From positions 2,788,001 to 2,852,000 of the forward strand of contig NZ_CP102931.1 in the NCBI RefSeq assembly GCF_024734665.1: a DNA stretch of 64,000 bases, given 5' to 3'. Both the position numbers and the translations under genes were made by a program. The notes under the pieces were generated by a model. The model saw nothing but the letters and a program-made list of their open reading frames with translations. It did no database searches and had not been told where the DNA came from. Position 1 is the stretch's first letter; each line of letters starts with the position of its first letter. Positions 28,084 to 42,700 of the stretch are shown in pieces. This DNA comes from Variovorax paradoxus (GTDB taxonomy: Bacteria > Pseudomonadota > Gammaproteobacteria > Burkholderiales > Burkholderiaceae_C).

Positions 28084-28794
28084 CTACTGCGGCTTGATGT
28101 TGCCGGTCTTTTTCCACGCGGCGATCCGCGTCATGTGATGCTGCAGGTAGAAGATGCTGAAGAAGAAGGTCATGGCTCTGGAGAGTTGCAGCCCGATCGA
28201 TTCGACACTGTTGTAGCGCTCGATCATCGAGCGCCTCATCGAGTAGCACCCGCAATAGAAGAGCACATACGACAGGATCTGAAGCAGCCCACCAAAGCCC
28301 TGGGCGCCTGAAGAGTCCGAGGAGGCATCGATCACGCCCCCGACGACAGCCAGAACCACATAGCCGATCAGGTACATGGTGGCATTGGATCGAGGATCGA
28401 TACTGCGCACCCATGTCGACTGGATAAACGGCCAGACGATGGCAAAAATGCCGAAGCTCAGTACCGTGAACAACAGGACCAGCCCCCAGTGCAATTTGGG
28501 TGGCAGGTTCTCCTGTGGCATCGAGGCTTGTGCTCCGTAGGAGGACGGCGGTGCGGCGTAGCCTGGCACAGGGGGCACCTGATGGGCCGGCAGAAGGGGC
28601 GGCGGGACAATGGGAGGCGCAACGGAGTGCGTCGTTCGCGCGCCGAACAGTTGCAAGGCCGTTTGCCATTCGGCCATTCCATCGCGCCAGACCAAGTCTG
28701 TCACAGCGATATTTCCCCGGGCATACAGCGACCTGGCCTCGCTCTCTTCGTAGGGGCCGAAAGCCTGACCATTTCGGTTGACGTGGATGTCCAA
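28084..28794 (-). CDS. GYF_2-domain membrane protein of unknown function
   Basis: A 236-residue protein. Residues 1-50 are a GYF_2 (DUF4339) domain: MDIHVNRNGQAFGPYEESEA with the GPY motif, and DLVWRDGMAEWQT. A Pro-rich linker follows (about 58-95), then four membrane segments (GLVLLFTVLSFGIFAIVWPF, YLIGYVVLAVVGGVIDA, LLQILSYVLFYCGCYS and one near MTFFFSIFYLQHH). Such proteins are common but their role is unknown; the N-terminal domain may bind proline-rich partners. By eye the gene is less GC-rich than its neighbours, which would fit a transferred stretch. Confidence 0.75.
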   Translation of the reverse strand: MDIHVNRNGQAFGPYEESEARSLYARGNIAVTDLVWRDGMAEWQTALQLFGARTTHSVAPPIVPPPLLPAHQVPPVPGYAAPPSSYGAQASMPQENLPPKLHWGLVLLFTVLSFGIFAIVWPFIQSTWVRSIDPRSNATMYLIGYVVLAVVGGVIDASSDSSGAQGFGGLLQILSYVLFYCGCYSMRRSMIERYNSVESIGLQLSRAMTFFFSIFYLQHHMTRIAAWKKTGNIKPQ

Positions 28795-28878
28795 GGTGAA
28801 TCTCCCTCTTTTTGGTTTTTTTGATGTCGAGTCAGGTCAAGTGTTCAGGGCGGAATCTCGACCGACCGCATGAAGGAC

Positions 28879-29571
28879 TTAAAGAGGCAACGTATCGAAC
28901 GCAGCGTAAACCGTAGCCAGCCAAGACTTCACGCGTTGCCGTTCCAACAGCCCCAGGGCATGTGGCCCTTCGCGGTCGTTCACGGCCTTCCAGAAGCTGG
29001 TGTTCTGCGCATCGATCTTCCGCATGCTCGCGTCATGCAAACGTGGCAGCGCAATCACGCGAGCGCCGTTGGCCGTGGCCTTCGAAAGAGATTGCGAACC
29101 CAGCAGCATCCCGAAGTCGCTGCCACGCCCGTAGTTCTGCACCACGATGTAGTTGGGCCGGTTGCCGAAGGTGTCGATCAGCGAGCCGAGCAAGTCGGTT
29201 GAGTCCTTGCCGTCGTCCAACACGTGCCAGAAATTGACCGTGACGCCGATCTCGGCGAACACGTCGAACAGGTCCGATTCCTTGATCCAGCGCGACAGCG
29301 GCGCCAGCGTTTGCGCTGCGAGGTCGACGATCACGCTTTGCTGCGGGTTGGTCTCGAAGCCGTTGACGACGGTGTCGAGTCCTTCGAAGCTGTCGACGAC
29401 CACGGGCGAGGCAAAGCCTTCGTAGAAGCGGGTAAACGAGCTGTGCGAGCGGTCGGTGTCGAAGCCGGTGAAGGGGCGGCTGTGGTCGATGAAGTACTGC
29501 GCCAGCACGCGCGCGGTGACCGACTTGCCGACACCGCCTTTTTCGCCGCCGATGAAATTGATGGAGCTCAT
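28879..29571 (-). CDS. ParA/MinD-like P-loop ATPase without a ParB partner
   Basis: A 230-residue ATPase beginning MSSINFIGGEKGGVGKSVTA, with the deviant Walker A motif KGGVGKS of the ParA/MinD group. A second motif is seen at FTGFDTDRSHSSF (Asp at the A' position) and a third at SVIVDLAAQTL. The usual ParB gene is not adjacent. Relatives occur on mobile elements near mobilisation and toxin genes. It lies 51 bases upstream-side of hipA's 3' end on the same strand, so the order of transcription is hipB, hipA, this gene; whether they share a transcript is unclear. Confidence 0.75.
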   Translation of the reverse strand: MSSINFIGGEKGGVGKSVTARVLAQYFIDHSRPFTGFDTDRSHSSFTRFYEGFASPVVVDSFEGLDTVVNGFETNPQQSVIVDLAAQTLAPLSRWIKESDLFDVFAEIGVTVNFWHVLDDGKDSTDLLGSLIDTFGNRPNYIVVQNYGRGSDFGMLLGSQSLSKATANGARVIALPRLHDASMRKIDAQNTSFWKAVNDREGPHALGLLERQRVKSWLATVYAAFDTLPL

Positions 29572-29622
29572 GAGTTGATGCTGCCTCGAATGGGTTGAAG
29601 AGGGGTGGAGGGCGGATTCATT

Positions 29623-30945
29623 CTAGGGGGCTGCTTTTTCTTTCTGTTTGCCACCTTTTGAAATGGCTTGCAGCAAGGGATGTGCCTGCAAGCGCTGCTG
29701 CAGCCGTTTCTTCCACGGGGCCGGTAGCGCCGAGGCTTCGATCATTGCGGGCCACTTGTCGCGGGCGAGCCGCGCGGTGTCCGCGATCACACGGCGCACC
29801 AGCGGCTCGTGCAGCCCGGTCGAGAAGCAGAAGGCGCGCACGCTGGCAGGCGTGAACAGGGCCGTGCGCCTGGCCGTGCCGGCGGCTGCGGGCAGCAACG
29901 GCAGCAATGGCAAGGCGTGGCCGTCGACACCCTGCAGCGCGGCGTACGCGACGATGTCGTAGGCCGGGGCAAAGCGCGGCGCGATGCCGTCGGGGTACAG
30001 CACGCCGAAGTTCTTCAGATGCGCGTCTGGGTTGCCCAGCAGGTCGTTCACCGCAAGGCGTCGCACGAGTTCGAGCACCGCTTCGTCGCCCAGCGACGGA
30101 AAGGCGCGCATTGCGAGCGCCATGTCGAGGTAGCTCCCGCTGTACTTGCGCATCGGGTCGATCGCCAGCACCTGCGCGAAATCTTCGAAGTGGATGCGGC
30201 GCGCGCCGTCGCGGTCGAAACGTGTCACCGCCAGAAACTCGGGTTCGTCGGGCAGCGCATAGCTGTGCTCTGCGGCAATGGCCGAGAGCGGGGCGAGTTC
30301 GGCATGGCAAACCTCGACGCCCGCCGCGCCGGCCATCTGCAGCGACAGCATCTCGAGTTGCGGCATGTGCGGCCTGCCGGCGACCGGCAGCTTGGCGATG
30401 ACCCGCGTGCTCGCGCCGGCCCGCGTGCGGGCGACATACCGTCCGCCCTGGCGGCGCAGGCCCAGCTTGGGCTGCACGCCCGAGACCGAAATGCCCTGCG
30501 GCATCGGCAGCTCGACCACCGACATCTCCAGCGCATCCTGGTCCTGCGTGATGAGCCGCTGCAGCGTGCCGCGGTCTACCGACACGGGCCTGGCGCTCAC
30601 GGCACCGGGCAGGTCGCCGCCACAGGCCGCGAGCAGCTCGAAATAGTCGTTCTCGCGGCAGCCGCGCAGCTGCGCGATGTGGCTACGCAGCACGCCCTCG
30701 GGCAGCAGGTTCTGGAAAAAGCTCGGCAACTGGCCGCCTTGCGCATTGAACAACGGGTTCTTGACGTCGCTCCACAGCGCCGACTGGGTGGCTGAATCGC
30801 TCGCCACCATCGAGAGCGACAGCACTTCGGGCGACGGACTGGCGACCAGCTCGGGCTCTGCCACGAAGCGGCACAGGTCGGCGTACTGGAACAGCTTGCC
30901 GAAGCGGCGTGCGCCGAGCGAAATCTCGAGGATCTTGACGTTCAT
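29623..30945 (-). CDS. hipA: HipA-type toxin kinase
   Basis: A 440-residue Ser/Thr kinase of the HipA family; E. coli HipA phosphorylates glutamyl-tRNA synthetase and causes persistence. Seen here: N-terminal Couple_hipA-like region (about 1-110) with FQNLLPEGVLR, the activation/ATP loop ISVSGVQPKLGLR, the catalytic loop RLAVNDLLGNPDAHLKNFGV with Asp and Asn in place, and the metal Asp in APAYDIVAYAA. The catalytic set looks complete. Its ATG overlaps the stop of the antitoxin gene (ATGA), the usual arrangement of hipBA. Confidence 0.92.
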   Translation of the reverse strand: MNVKILEISLGARRFGKLFQYADLCRFVAEPELVASPSPEVLSLSMVASDSATQSALWSDVKNPLFNAQGGQLPSFFQNLLPEGVLRSHIAQLRGCRENDYFELLAACGGDLPGAVSARPVSVDRGTLQRLITQDQDALEMSVVELPMPQGISVSGVQPKLGLRRQGGRYVARTRAGASTRVIAKLPVAGRPHMPQLEMLSLQMAGAAGVEVCHAELAPLSAIAAEHSYALPDEPEFLAVTRFDRDGARRIHFEDFAQVLAIDPMRKYSGSYLDMALAMRAFPSLGDEAVLELVRRLAVNDLLGNPDAHLKNFGVLYPDGIAPRFAPAYDIVAYAALQGVDGHALPLLPLLPAAAGTARRTALFTPASVRAFCFSTGLHEPLVRRVIADTARLARDKWPAMIEASALPAPWKKRLQQRLQAHPLLQAISKGGKQKEKAAP

Positions 30946-31256
30946 TGCGGCGAGCGGCGCTTGATGTAGGGCGGGGCGGGCGCCTGCGCCACGGCATGGC
31001 CGACGCGCGTGGTCACGGGGCGATAGCCGGCATCGGTTGCCGTCGTTTCACCGAAGCCCTTGGGCGCAAGCTGCAGTTCGAGCCCCAGTGCATCGACCAG
31101 CGCCAGTAGCGAAGACAGCTGCGGATTGCCCCGCAGGCTCAGCGCGTTGCGCACGGAGCGCTCGGTGAGCCCCGAGCGCAGCGCGATCTCGGCATTCGAG
31201 ATGCCGGCGGCCTCGCGGCGGGCAGTCAGGGTGGTGATGAGTTCCTGCTTGTTCAC
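30942..31256 (-). CDS. hipB: HipB-type antitoxin, XRE-family DNA-binding protein
   Basis: A 104-residue protein with an XRE helix-turn-helix (AAGISNAEIALRSGLTERSVRNAL, about 16-39, and LSSLLALVDALGLELQLAP). It should bind HipA and repress the operon. The C-terminal 35 residues are a polar tail ending PPYIKRRSPQ, which may reach into HipA as the tail of E. coli HipB does. The start is set by MNKQELITTLTARR at 31256. A dyad lies 25-47 bases upstream and is its likely operator. Confidence 0.88.
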   Translation of the reverse strand: MNKQELITTLTARREAAGISNAEIALRSGLTERSVRNALSLRGNPQLSSLLALVDALGLELQLAPKGFGETTATDAGYRPVTTRVGHAVAQAPAPPYIKRRSPQ

Positions 31257-31280
31257 GGAAATATATTACCGCAAATGCAT

Positions 31281-31303
31281 CTTTGGGAAATATCTTTCCA
31301 AAG
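31281..31303. promoter_or_regulatory. Candidate HipB operator (inverted repeat)
   Basis: CTTTGG (31281-31286) and CCAAAG (31298-31303) form a dyad with an AT-rich centre. A further pair, ATGCA at 31275-31279 and TGCAT at 31306-31310, flanks it nearly symmetrically. It lies directly upstream of hipB, in otherwise AT-rich sequence where the hipBA promoter must be. The dyad alone supports an operator; binding by HipB is inferred from position. Confidence 0.55.
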
Positions 31304-31321
31304 ACTGCATTCCCCGCGACC

Positions 31322-32080
31322 TCACTTGGGCAGCAGCGTGAAGAAGGGCATGACCACGCCCATCACCCAGTTCTGGCCGAAGTCGAGCGCCGCGCGGCGG
31401 TATTTTTCGTCGGCCTGGGCGGCCAGCAGGTCGAGTCGCGCCACCACTTTCGACAGTTCGCGGTCGGCCACGAGGTTGCGGCCGCGGTCGCTGATTTCGG
31501 TGGCCAGCAGCAGCGGCTGGCCGTCGGGGCCGGTCTTGGAGGAAATGAGCCAGAGCGAAATTTCGAAGTTGCGCGCGGCCCGGAAGCTGTTCTCGGCGTT
31601 GACGCCATCGATCATGGTCTGGTCCCAGGTGTCGCCGTTGGCCTGCTTGAGCATCGTGGCCCAGCCGACCACCAGCGCCGCCACGCGGTCGCCCTGGTAG
31701 CCCTGCGGCCCGGTGTCGAAGGCCATGCGGATCGCGTCGATGCCGGTGGCGCCCTTCAGCTCAGGCAGGGGCGGGCCCTTGAGCACGGCGTCCCAGGCGC
31801 GCTGGGTGGCTTCGTCCATGCTGGCCGCCGACTTGCGCCATTCGCGCGGGTTGCGCTTGTACAGGGTGCTCTGGACCCGGCGCACCGACTGCAGGTTGTC
31901 GCGCAATGACAGGTTCGCGATGCGGTTGGCGCCGGACTGCAGCCATTCCTGGTTGTTGTAGGGTTCGGCGCGTTGGGTGTCGCGTACCGACGAGCAGCCG
32001 GCAAGACCGAGCAGGGCGGCCGTGCCCGCCAGCAGCCAGGTTCGTCTTACGGCAAGGGGTGAAACCGGGGAATCGCTCAT
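31322..32080 (-). CDS. Lipoprotein of unknown function upstream of smc
   Basis: A 252-residue lipoprotein: signal MSDSPVSPLAVRRTWLLAGT with lipobox LAGC at about residues 26-29. The mature part is about 220 residues, mostly helical by eye, with conserved-looking QEWLQSGANRIANLSLRDNL, LYKRNPREWRK and NGDTWDQTMIDGVNAENSF. I do not recognise a named domain. It is divergent from smc, sharing a 114-base intergenic region. Such divergent placement next to smc suggests it is a stable part of this chromosome and not of the hipBA island. Confidence 0.75.
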   Translation of the reverse strand: MSDSPVSPLAVRRTWLLAGTAALLGLAGCSSVRDTQRAEPYNNQEWLQSGANRIANLSLRDNLQSVRRVQSTLYKRNPREWRKSAASMDEATQRAWDAVLKGPPLPELKGATGIDAIRMAFDTGPQGYQGDRVAALVVGWATMLKQANGDTWDQTMIDGVNAENSFRAARNFEISLWLISSKTGPDGQPLLLATEISDRGRNLVADRELSKVVARLDLLAAQADEKYRRAALDFGQNWVMGVVMPFFTLLPK

Positions 32081-32160
32081 GCCCTGACGTTATCATCCAC
32101 GGCTGGGGCGGCGGCCTGCATCAAGCTGCGGGCCCGTGCAATTTTCCTTACAAATCAATA

Positions 32161-32180
32161 CCTTGGCGCTACAGCCAAGG
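32161..32180 (+). promoter_or_regulatory. Hairpin in the leader just before smc
   Basis: CCTTGGC (32161-32167) and GCCAAGG (32174-32180) form a perfect seven-base stem with a six-base loop, ending 14 bases before the GTG start of smc. No T-run follows, so it is not a terminator. Its place next to the ribosome site could affect translation, or it may be a protein-binding dyad between the divergent genes. Confidence 0.4.
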
Positions 32181-32194
32181 CAGGCCGACAAGTC

Positions 32195-35710
<3,516 letters not shown>

Positions 35711-35724
35711 GCCGAGCGGCACCC

Positions 35725-38957
<3,233 letters not shown>

Positions 38958-39077
38958 GCGGGAAAACGTGACGGCAGATCCTCTTTACCGGCCGTTACGC
39001 GACTTCATCGCAGCGCAGTCAACAGGGTCTACAACCTGGCGTTGAAAGCTAATTGAAGGCCACAAGGAGAGTCCCTC

Positions 39078-39521
39078 ATGCAAAAAATTCGAGTTCTCGG
39101 TGCCTGTGTTGCACTCGGCGGCGTTGCGCTGCTGAGTGGCTGCGTGGGCGTGCCCGGCGATCCCTACTATGGCGGCGGAGGCTATTCGTCGGGGCCTTAC
39201 TACAGCGAGCCTTCGCCCGTGGTGGTGGCGCCCGCGCCGGTCTACATCGAAGGTGGCGGCTACTACGAGGGTCGCCGTCCGTACTACTATGACCGCGGGC
39301 GTCCCTACTATGGTCGTCCGGGCTATCCCGTGCGGCCCGCCTATCCCGGCGTGCGTCCAACGGCCCCGCCGGCCTGGGGCGGCGGAGGTCGTCCTTCCGC
39401 CGTGGTCCCGGCGCGGCCCGGTGGTGTGCCGGGCATCACGCCCACGCAGCCGCAGCAGATGCCGCGAGGGCCTGCGCGGTTGTGGACCTCGCCTGACTCC
39501 AAGACGCAAACCCCTCCCTGA
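39078..39521 (+). CDS. Small Tyr/Gly/Pro-rich lipoprotein
   Basis: A 147-residue lipoprotein with signal [19 protein letters not shown] and lipobox LSGC. The mature part is of low complexity: [20 protein letters not shown], then tyrosine-rich [19 protein letters not shown] and a Pro/Gly-rich tail. It is probably unfolded at the cell surface; Tyr-Gly repeats of this kind are seen in several small Burkholderiales lipoproteins whose role is unknown. An AAGGAGA ribosome site precedes the ATG. It stands alone between ligA and def. Confidence 0.75.
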   Translation: MQKIRVLGACVALGGVALLSGCVGVPGDPYYGGGGYSSGPYYSEPSPVVVAPAPVYIEGGGYYEGRRPYYYDRGRPYYGRPGYPVRPAYPGVRPTAPPAWGGGGRPSAVVPARPGGVPGITPTQPQQMPRGPARLWTSPDSKTQTPP

Positions 39522-39565
39522 CCCCACCAGGGGCGAGCGCGCGAGGCTGTCGCGATAATCCCGCC

Positions 39566-40105
39566 ATGGCCATCCGCGAAATCCTCAAGATGGGCGACCC
39601 CCGGCTGCTGCGTATCGCGCAGCCGGTCGCCGCCTTCGACACCGACGAGCTGCACCTGCTGGTGCGCGACATGTTCGAGACCATGCATGCGGTCAATGGC
39701 GCCGGCCTTGCCGCGCCGCAGATCGGCGTAGACCAGCAACTCGTGATCTTCGGCACCGATGTCGTGAGCCCCCGTTATCCCGATGCTCCGCCGGTGCCCC
39801 GCACCGTGCTGCTCAATCCCGTCATCACGCCGCTGAACGACGAGGAAGAAGAGGGCTGGGAAGGGTGCCTGTCAGTGCCGGGCCTGCGCGGCGTGGTGCC
39901 GCGCTTCGCCAACATCCGCTATACCGGGTTCGACCCGTACGGCGACCCGATCGACCGGGTCGCCACTGGCTTTCATGCGCGCGTGGTGCAGCATGAAGTC
40001 GATCACCTGCTGGGCAAGCTGTACCCGATGCGGGTGCGCGATTTCTCGCGCTTCGGCTACACCGAGGTCCTGTTCCCAGGTCTCGATGCAGCCGATGACG
40101 ATTGA
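39566..40105 (+). CDS. def: Peptide deformylase
   Basis: A 179-residue cytoplasmic metalloenzyme that removes the N-formyl group from new proteins. All three motifs are present: [11 protein letters not shown] (motif 1), EGCLSVPG with the metal Cys (motif 2), and [11 protein letters not shown] with the HEXXH-type metal site (motif 3). It lacks the fmt partner gene usually found beside def, which suggests a second def copy elsewhere in the genome. Short intergenic spacing (44 bases) to the preceding lipoprotein gene. Confidence 0.95.
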   Translation: MAIREILKMGDPRLLRIAQPVAAFDTDELHLLVRDMFETMHAVNGAGLAAPQIGVDQQLVIFGTDVVSPRYPDAPPVPRTVLLNPVITPLNDEEEEGWEGCLSVPGLRGVVPRFANIRYTGFDPYGDPIDRVATGFHARVVQHEVDHLLGKLYPMRVRDFSRFGYTEVLFPGLDAADDD

Positions 40106-40115
40106 TCGAACCTGA

Positions 40116-40526
40116 TCAGTTGTATTTGCTGCTGAGCGCGAAGCGGCCACCGCCCATGAAGGCAAGAGCAAGCGCCGCGAACAGGAACATGCCTTGCAGT
40201 TCCAGCGCCCAGCCGCCTTGCTTGCCGAGCGAGGTCAGGTCCTTCATATGGACCAGCGCGAATGCCACCAGCATGTTGATGACCACGATCCACGCCGCAG
40301 GACGCGTGTAGAGGCCGATGATCAGCAGCACGGGCGCCACCACCTCGCCGATGTAGACCAGATAGGCCAGCGCGCCCGGCAGCCCGTGCTGGGCCAGCAT
40401 GCCGGAGATGAAGCCGACGCCGCCTTGCAGCTTGGCGATGCCGTGCAGCAGGATCAGGACGCCAAGCGAAACGCGCAGGATGAACTTGCCGGTGTCGTCG
40501 GATTTGACCATTTGTGTGGATTCCAT
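40116..40526 (-). CDS. DoxX-family membrane protein
   Basis: A 136-residue protein with four membrane helices: FILRVSLGVLILLHGIAKL, LAYLVYIGEVVAPVLLIIGL, AAWIVVINMLVAFALVHM and MFLFAALALAFMGGGRFAL. This matches the DoxX/YphA group, whose members have been linked to quinone or thiol redox complexes, but whose role is mostly unknown. ATG at 40526 was taken as the start; an alternative ATG at 40511 would shorten it by five residues, and neither has a strong ribosome site. It converges on def and is divergent from the amino-acid transporter. Confidence 0.85.
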   Translation of the reverse strand: MESTQMVKSDDTGKFILRVSLGVLILLHGIAKLQGGVGFISGMLAQHGLPGALAYLVYIGEVVAPVLLIIGLYTRPAAWIVVINMLVAFALVHMKDLTSLGKQGGWALELQGMFLFAALALAFMGGGRFALSSKYN

Positions 40527-40617
40527 TGGAGTGGTTGATTGGAGGGCCGTATGGTAGTGAACCTGTGGCGCTTCGAGCCAGCCTTTTGCGGCGCATATGC
40601 ATCCAACCCGGAGTTCT

Positions 40618-40647
40618 TTGGCAGAGTCTGGTGTCGGCCCGTACACT
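40618..40647 (+). promoter_or_regulatory. Predicted promoter of the amino-acid transporter operon
   Basis: A -35 box TTGGCA (40618-40623) and a -10 box TACACT (40642-40647) are 18 bases apart, ending 32 bases before the aapJ-like ATG, which has its own GAGGAG ribosome site. The boxes are near consensus; no operator is obvious. Confidence 0.45.
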
Positions 40648-40679
40648 GCCTTTTGCCTACTCTTGAGGAGAACACACCA

Positions 40680-41714
40680 ATGAACAATCGATTCCGCCCG
40701 GCACTGCTCGTGGCCGCTTCCGTCATCGCCTTGGCCGCGGCCGCACCGGCCTTCGCCGGCAAGACGCTCGACGCGGTCAAGCAACGCGGCACCGTCAAGT
40801 GCGGCGTGACCAACGGCGTGGCGGGCTTTTCCGCGCCAGACACACAGGGCAACTGGTCGGGCCTCGACGTCGACACCTGCCGCGCCATTGCGGCGGCCGT
40901 GCTCGGCGACGGCAAGAAGGTCGACTTCGTGCCGCTCAACTCGCAGCAGCGCTTCTCGGCCCTGCAGGCCGGCGAAATCGACATCCTCGCGCGCAACACC
41001 ACCTGGACGCTCACGCGCGACGCCTCGCTGGGCTTCAACTTCACCACCATCACCTACTACGACGGCCAGGGCTTCCTGGTGCCGAAAAAGCTCAAGGTGA
41101 CAAGCGCCAAGCAGCTCAAGAACGCGACCATCTGCACGCAGTCGGGCACCACCAACGAGAAGAACGTCTCCGACTACTTCCGTGCCCAGAACATCCCGGT
41201 GAAGACGGTCGTCTTCGAGAGCTTCGAAGCTTCGTTCAAGGCCTTCTTCTCGGGCCGCTGCCAGGCCTTCACGACCGACGCCTCGGCGCTGGCCGGCCTG
41301 CGCAACAAGGAAGCGCCGAACCCCGACGACTACATCATCCTGCCCGAGCTGATCTCCAAGGAGCCTCTCGCGCCCCTGGTGCGTCGTGGCGACGACGAGT
41401 GGTTCGCCATTGCCAAGTGGGTGCCCAACGCGCTCATCGAGGCCGAGGAATTCGGCGTGACGCAGGCCAATGCCGATGAGCTCAAGGCCAGCAGCAAGGA
41501 CCCGGGGCAGCAGCGCCTGGTCGGCACCGGCGAAGACCTCGGCAAGCTGCTGGGCCTCGACAAGGACTGGTCGTTCCGCGCAATCAAGGCTGTGGGTAAC
41601 TACGGCGAGATGTTCGAGCGCAACGTTGGACCGAAGTCGGTGCTGAAGCTGCCGCGTGGCTCCAACAACCTCTGGAGCAAGGGCGGTCTGATCTACGCAC
41701 CCCCGGTTCGATGA
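40680..41714 (+). CDS. aapJ: General L-amino acid ABC transporter, periplasmic binding protein (AapJ/BztA type)
   Basis: A 344-residue periplasmic protein with signal peptide ending at APAFA. The mature protein opens GKTLDAVKQRGTVKCGVTNG and continues GNWSGLDVDTCRAIAAAVLG and ILARNTTWTLTRDASLGFNF, the hallmark stretches of AapJ/BztA, broad L-amino-acid binders with long (about 340-residue) mature chains. The start ATG at 40680 follows TTGAGGAG. The two permease genes follow with ATGA overlaps. Confidence 0.93.
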   Translation: MNNRFRPALLVAASVIALAAAAPAFAGKTLDAVKQRGTVKCGVTNGVAGFSAPDTQGNWSGLDVDTCRAIAAAVLGDGKKVDFVPLNSQQRFSALQAGEIDILARNTTWTLTRDASLGFNFTTITYYDGQGFLVPKKLKVTSAKQLKNATICTQSGTTNEKNVSDYFRAQNIPVKTVVFESFEASFKAFFSGRCQAFTTDASALAGLRNKEAPNPDDYIILPELISKEPLAPLVRRGDDEWFAIAKWVPNALIEAEEFGVTQANADELKASSKDPGQQRLVGTGEDLGKLLGLDKDWSFRAIKAVGNYGEMFERNVGPKSVLKLPRGSNNLWSKGGLIYAPPVR

Positions 41715-42700
41715 ACGGCGGGGCCTCGCGCCGCGGGGTCTGGCTGGCGTGGGCCGTCCAGGCACTGCTGGTGCTGGCCGTGGTGGCCGGCGCGGTCTGG
41801 GTGGTTCACCATGCGCTCGAGGTGCTTCGCGCGCGCGGAGTTCGCTCGGGCTTCGACTTTCTCACCGAGCCCGCGGGCTTTTCCATCAGCGAGGGCTGGC
41901 TCGACTTCGATGCCAGCCAGCCGTTCTGGCGCGCCTTTCTCGCGGGCCTGATCAACACGGTGCGCGCGGCCGTGCCAGCGGCGATCTTCTCGGTCGTGCT
42001 CGGCACGCTGATCGGCATAGGACGGCTCGCGCCGCACGTGCTGCTGCGCGGCATCTGCACCGCGTACGTCGAACTGCTGCGCAACGTGCCGCTGCTGGTG
42101 CAATTGCTGATGCTGGCCTTTGCCATGGCCAACCTGCTGCCCGACCCGACCGAGCCGCTGCGGCTGCTGCCGGGCGTGTGGCTGAGCAAGGGCGGGCTCA
42201 GCGTGCCGTGGCCCATGGTGGGCGAGGGCGGTCTGCATTTCGAGTTTCCCGAGCGTGGTGATTTTGGCGTGAGCGGTGGCGCTGCGCTGAGCCCCGAGTA
42301 CGTGACCATCGTCGCGGGCCTGAGCTTCTATTCGGCCGCCTTCGTGGCTGAGATCGTGCGCGCGGGCATCCTGTCGGTGTCGCAGGGGCAGGTGCTGGCG
42401 GGGCAGGCACTGGGGCTGTCGCCGGTGCAGCAACTGCGCATCGTCGTGCTGCCGCAGGCGCTGCGGGTGATCGTGCCTTCGCTCACCAACCAGCTGTTGA
42501 GCCTCACCAAGAATTCGTCGCTGGCGGTGGCTGTGGGCTATCCGGAGCTGGTGTCGGTGGCCAACACCACCATCGGCTCCAACGGCCGCGCCTTCGAGTG
42601 CATCGCGATCATCATGGCGGTCTACCTGCTGCTGTCGCTGCTGATCTCCTTCGGCATGAACCGCTACAACGCGCGCGTTGCATTGCGAGGCTGGCGATGA
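41711..42700 (+). CDS. aapQ: General L-amino acid ABC transporter permease (AapQ type)
   Basis: A 329-residue inner-membrane permease of the His/Glu/Gln family. A first helix (LAWAVQALLVLAVVAGAVWV), a periplasmic loop with FDFLTEPAGFSISEG, and permease core FLAGLINTVRAAVPAAIFSV. The insertion between core helices (about 140-190) is typical of AapQ. The coupling loop GQALGLSPVQQLRIVVLPQA is present. ATG overlaps the binding-protein stop, and the stop overlaps the next permease start. Confidence 0.92.
   Translation: MNGGASRRGVWLAWAVQALLVLAVVAGAVWVVHHALEVLRARGVRSGFDFLTEPAGFSISEGWLDFDASQPFWRAFLAGLINTVRAAVPAAIFSVVLGTLIGIGRLAPHVLLRGICTAYVELLRNVPLLVQLLMLAFAMANLLPDPTEPLRLLPGVWLSKGGLSVPWPMVGEGGLHFEFPERGDFGVSGGAALSPEYVTIVAGLSFYSAAFVAEIVRAGILSVSQGQVLAGQALGLSPVQQLRIVVLPQALRVIVPSLTNQLLSLTKNSSLAVAVGYPELVSVANTTIGSNGRAFECIAIIMAVYLLLSLLISFGMNRYNARVALRGWR

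Noticed and set aside
29623..31256. HipBA interpreted as inactive relic
   Set aside because: Catalytic loop (GNPDAHLKNF), metal Asp (YDIVAY) and ATP loop are all intact, and the operator-like dyad is present.
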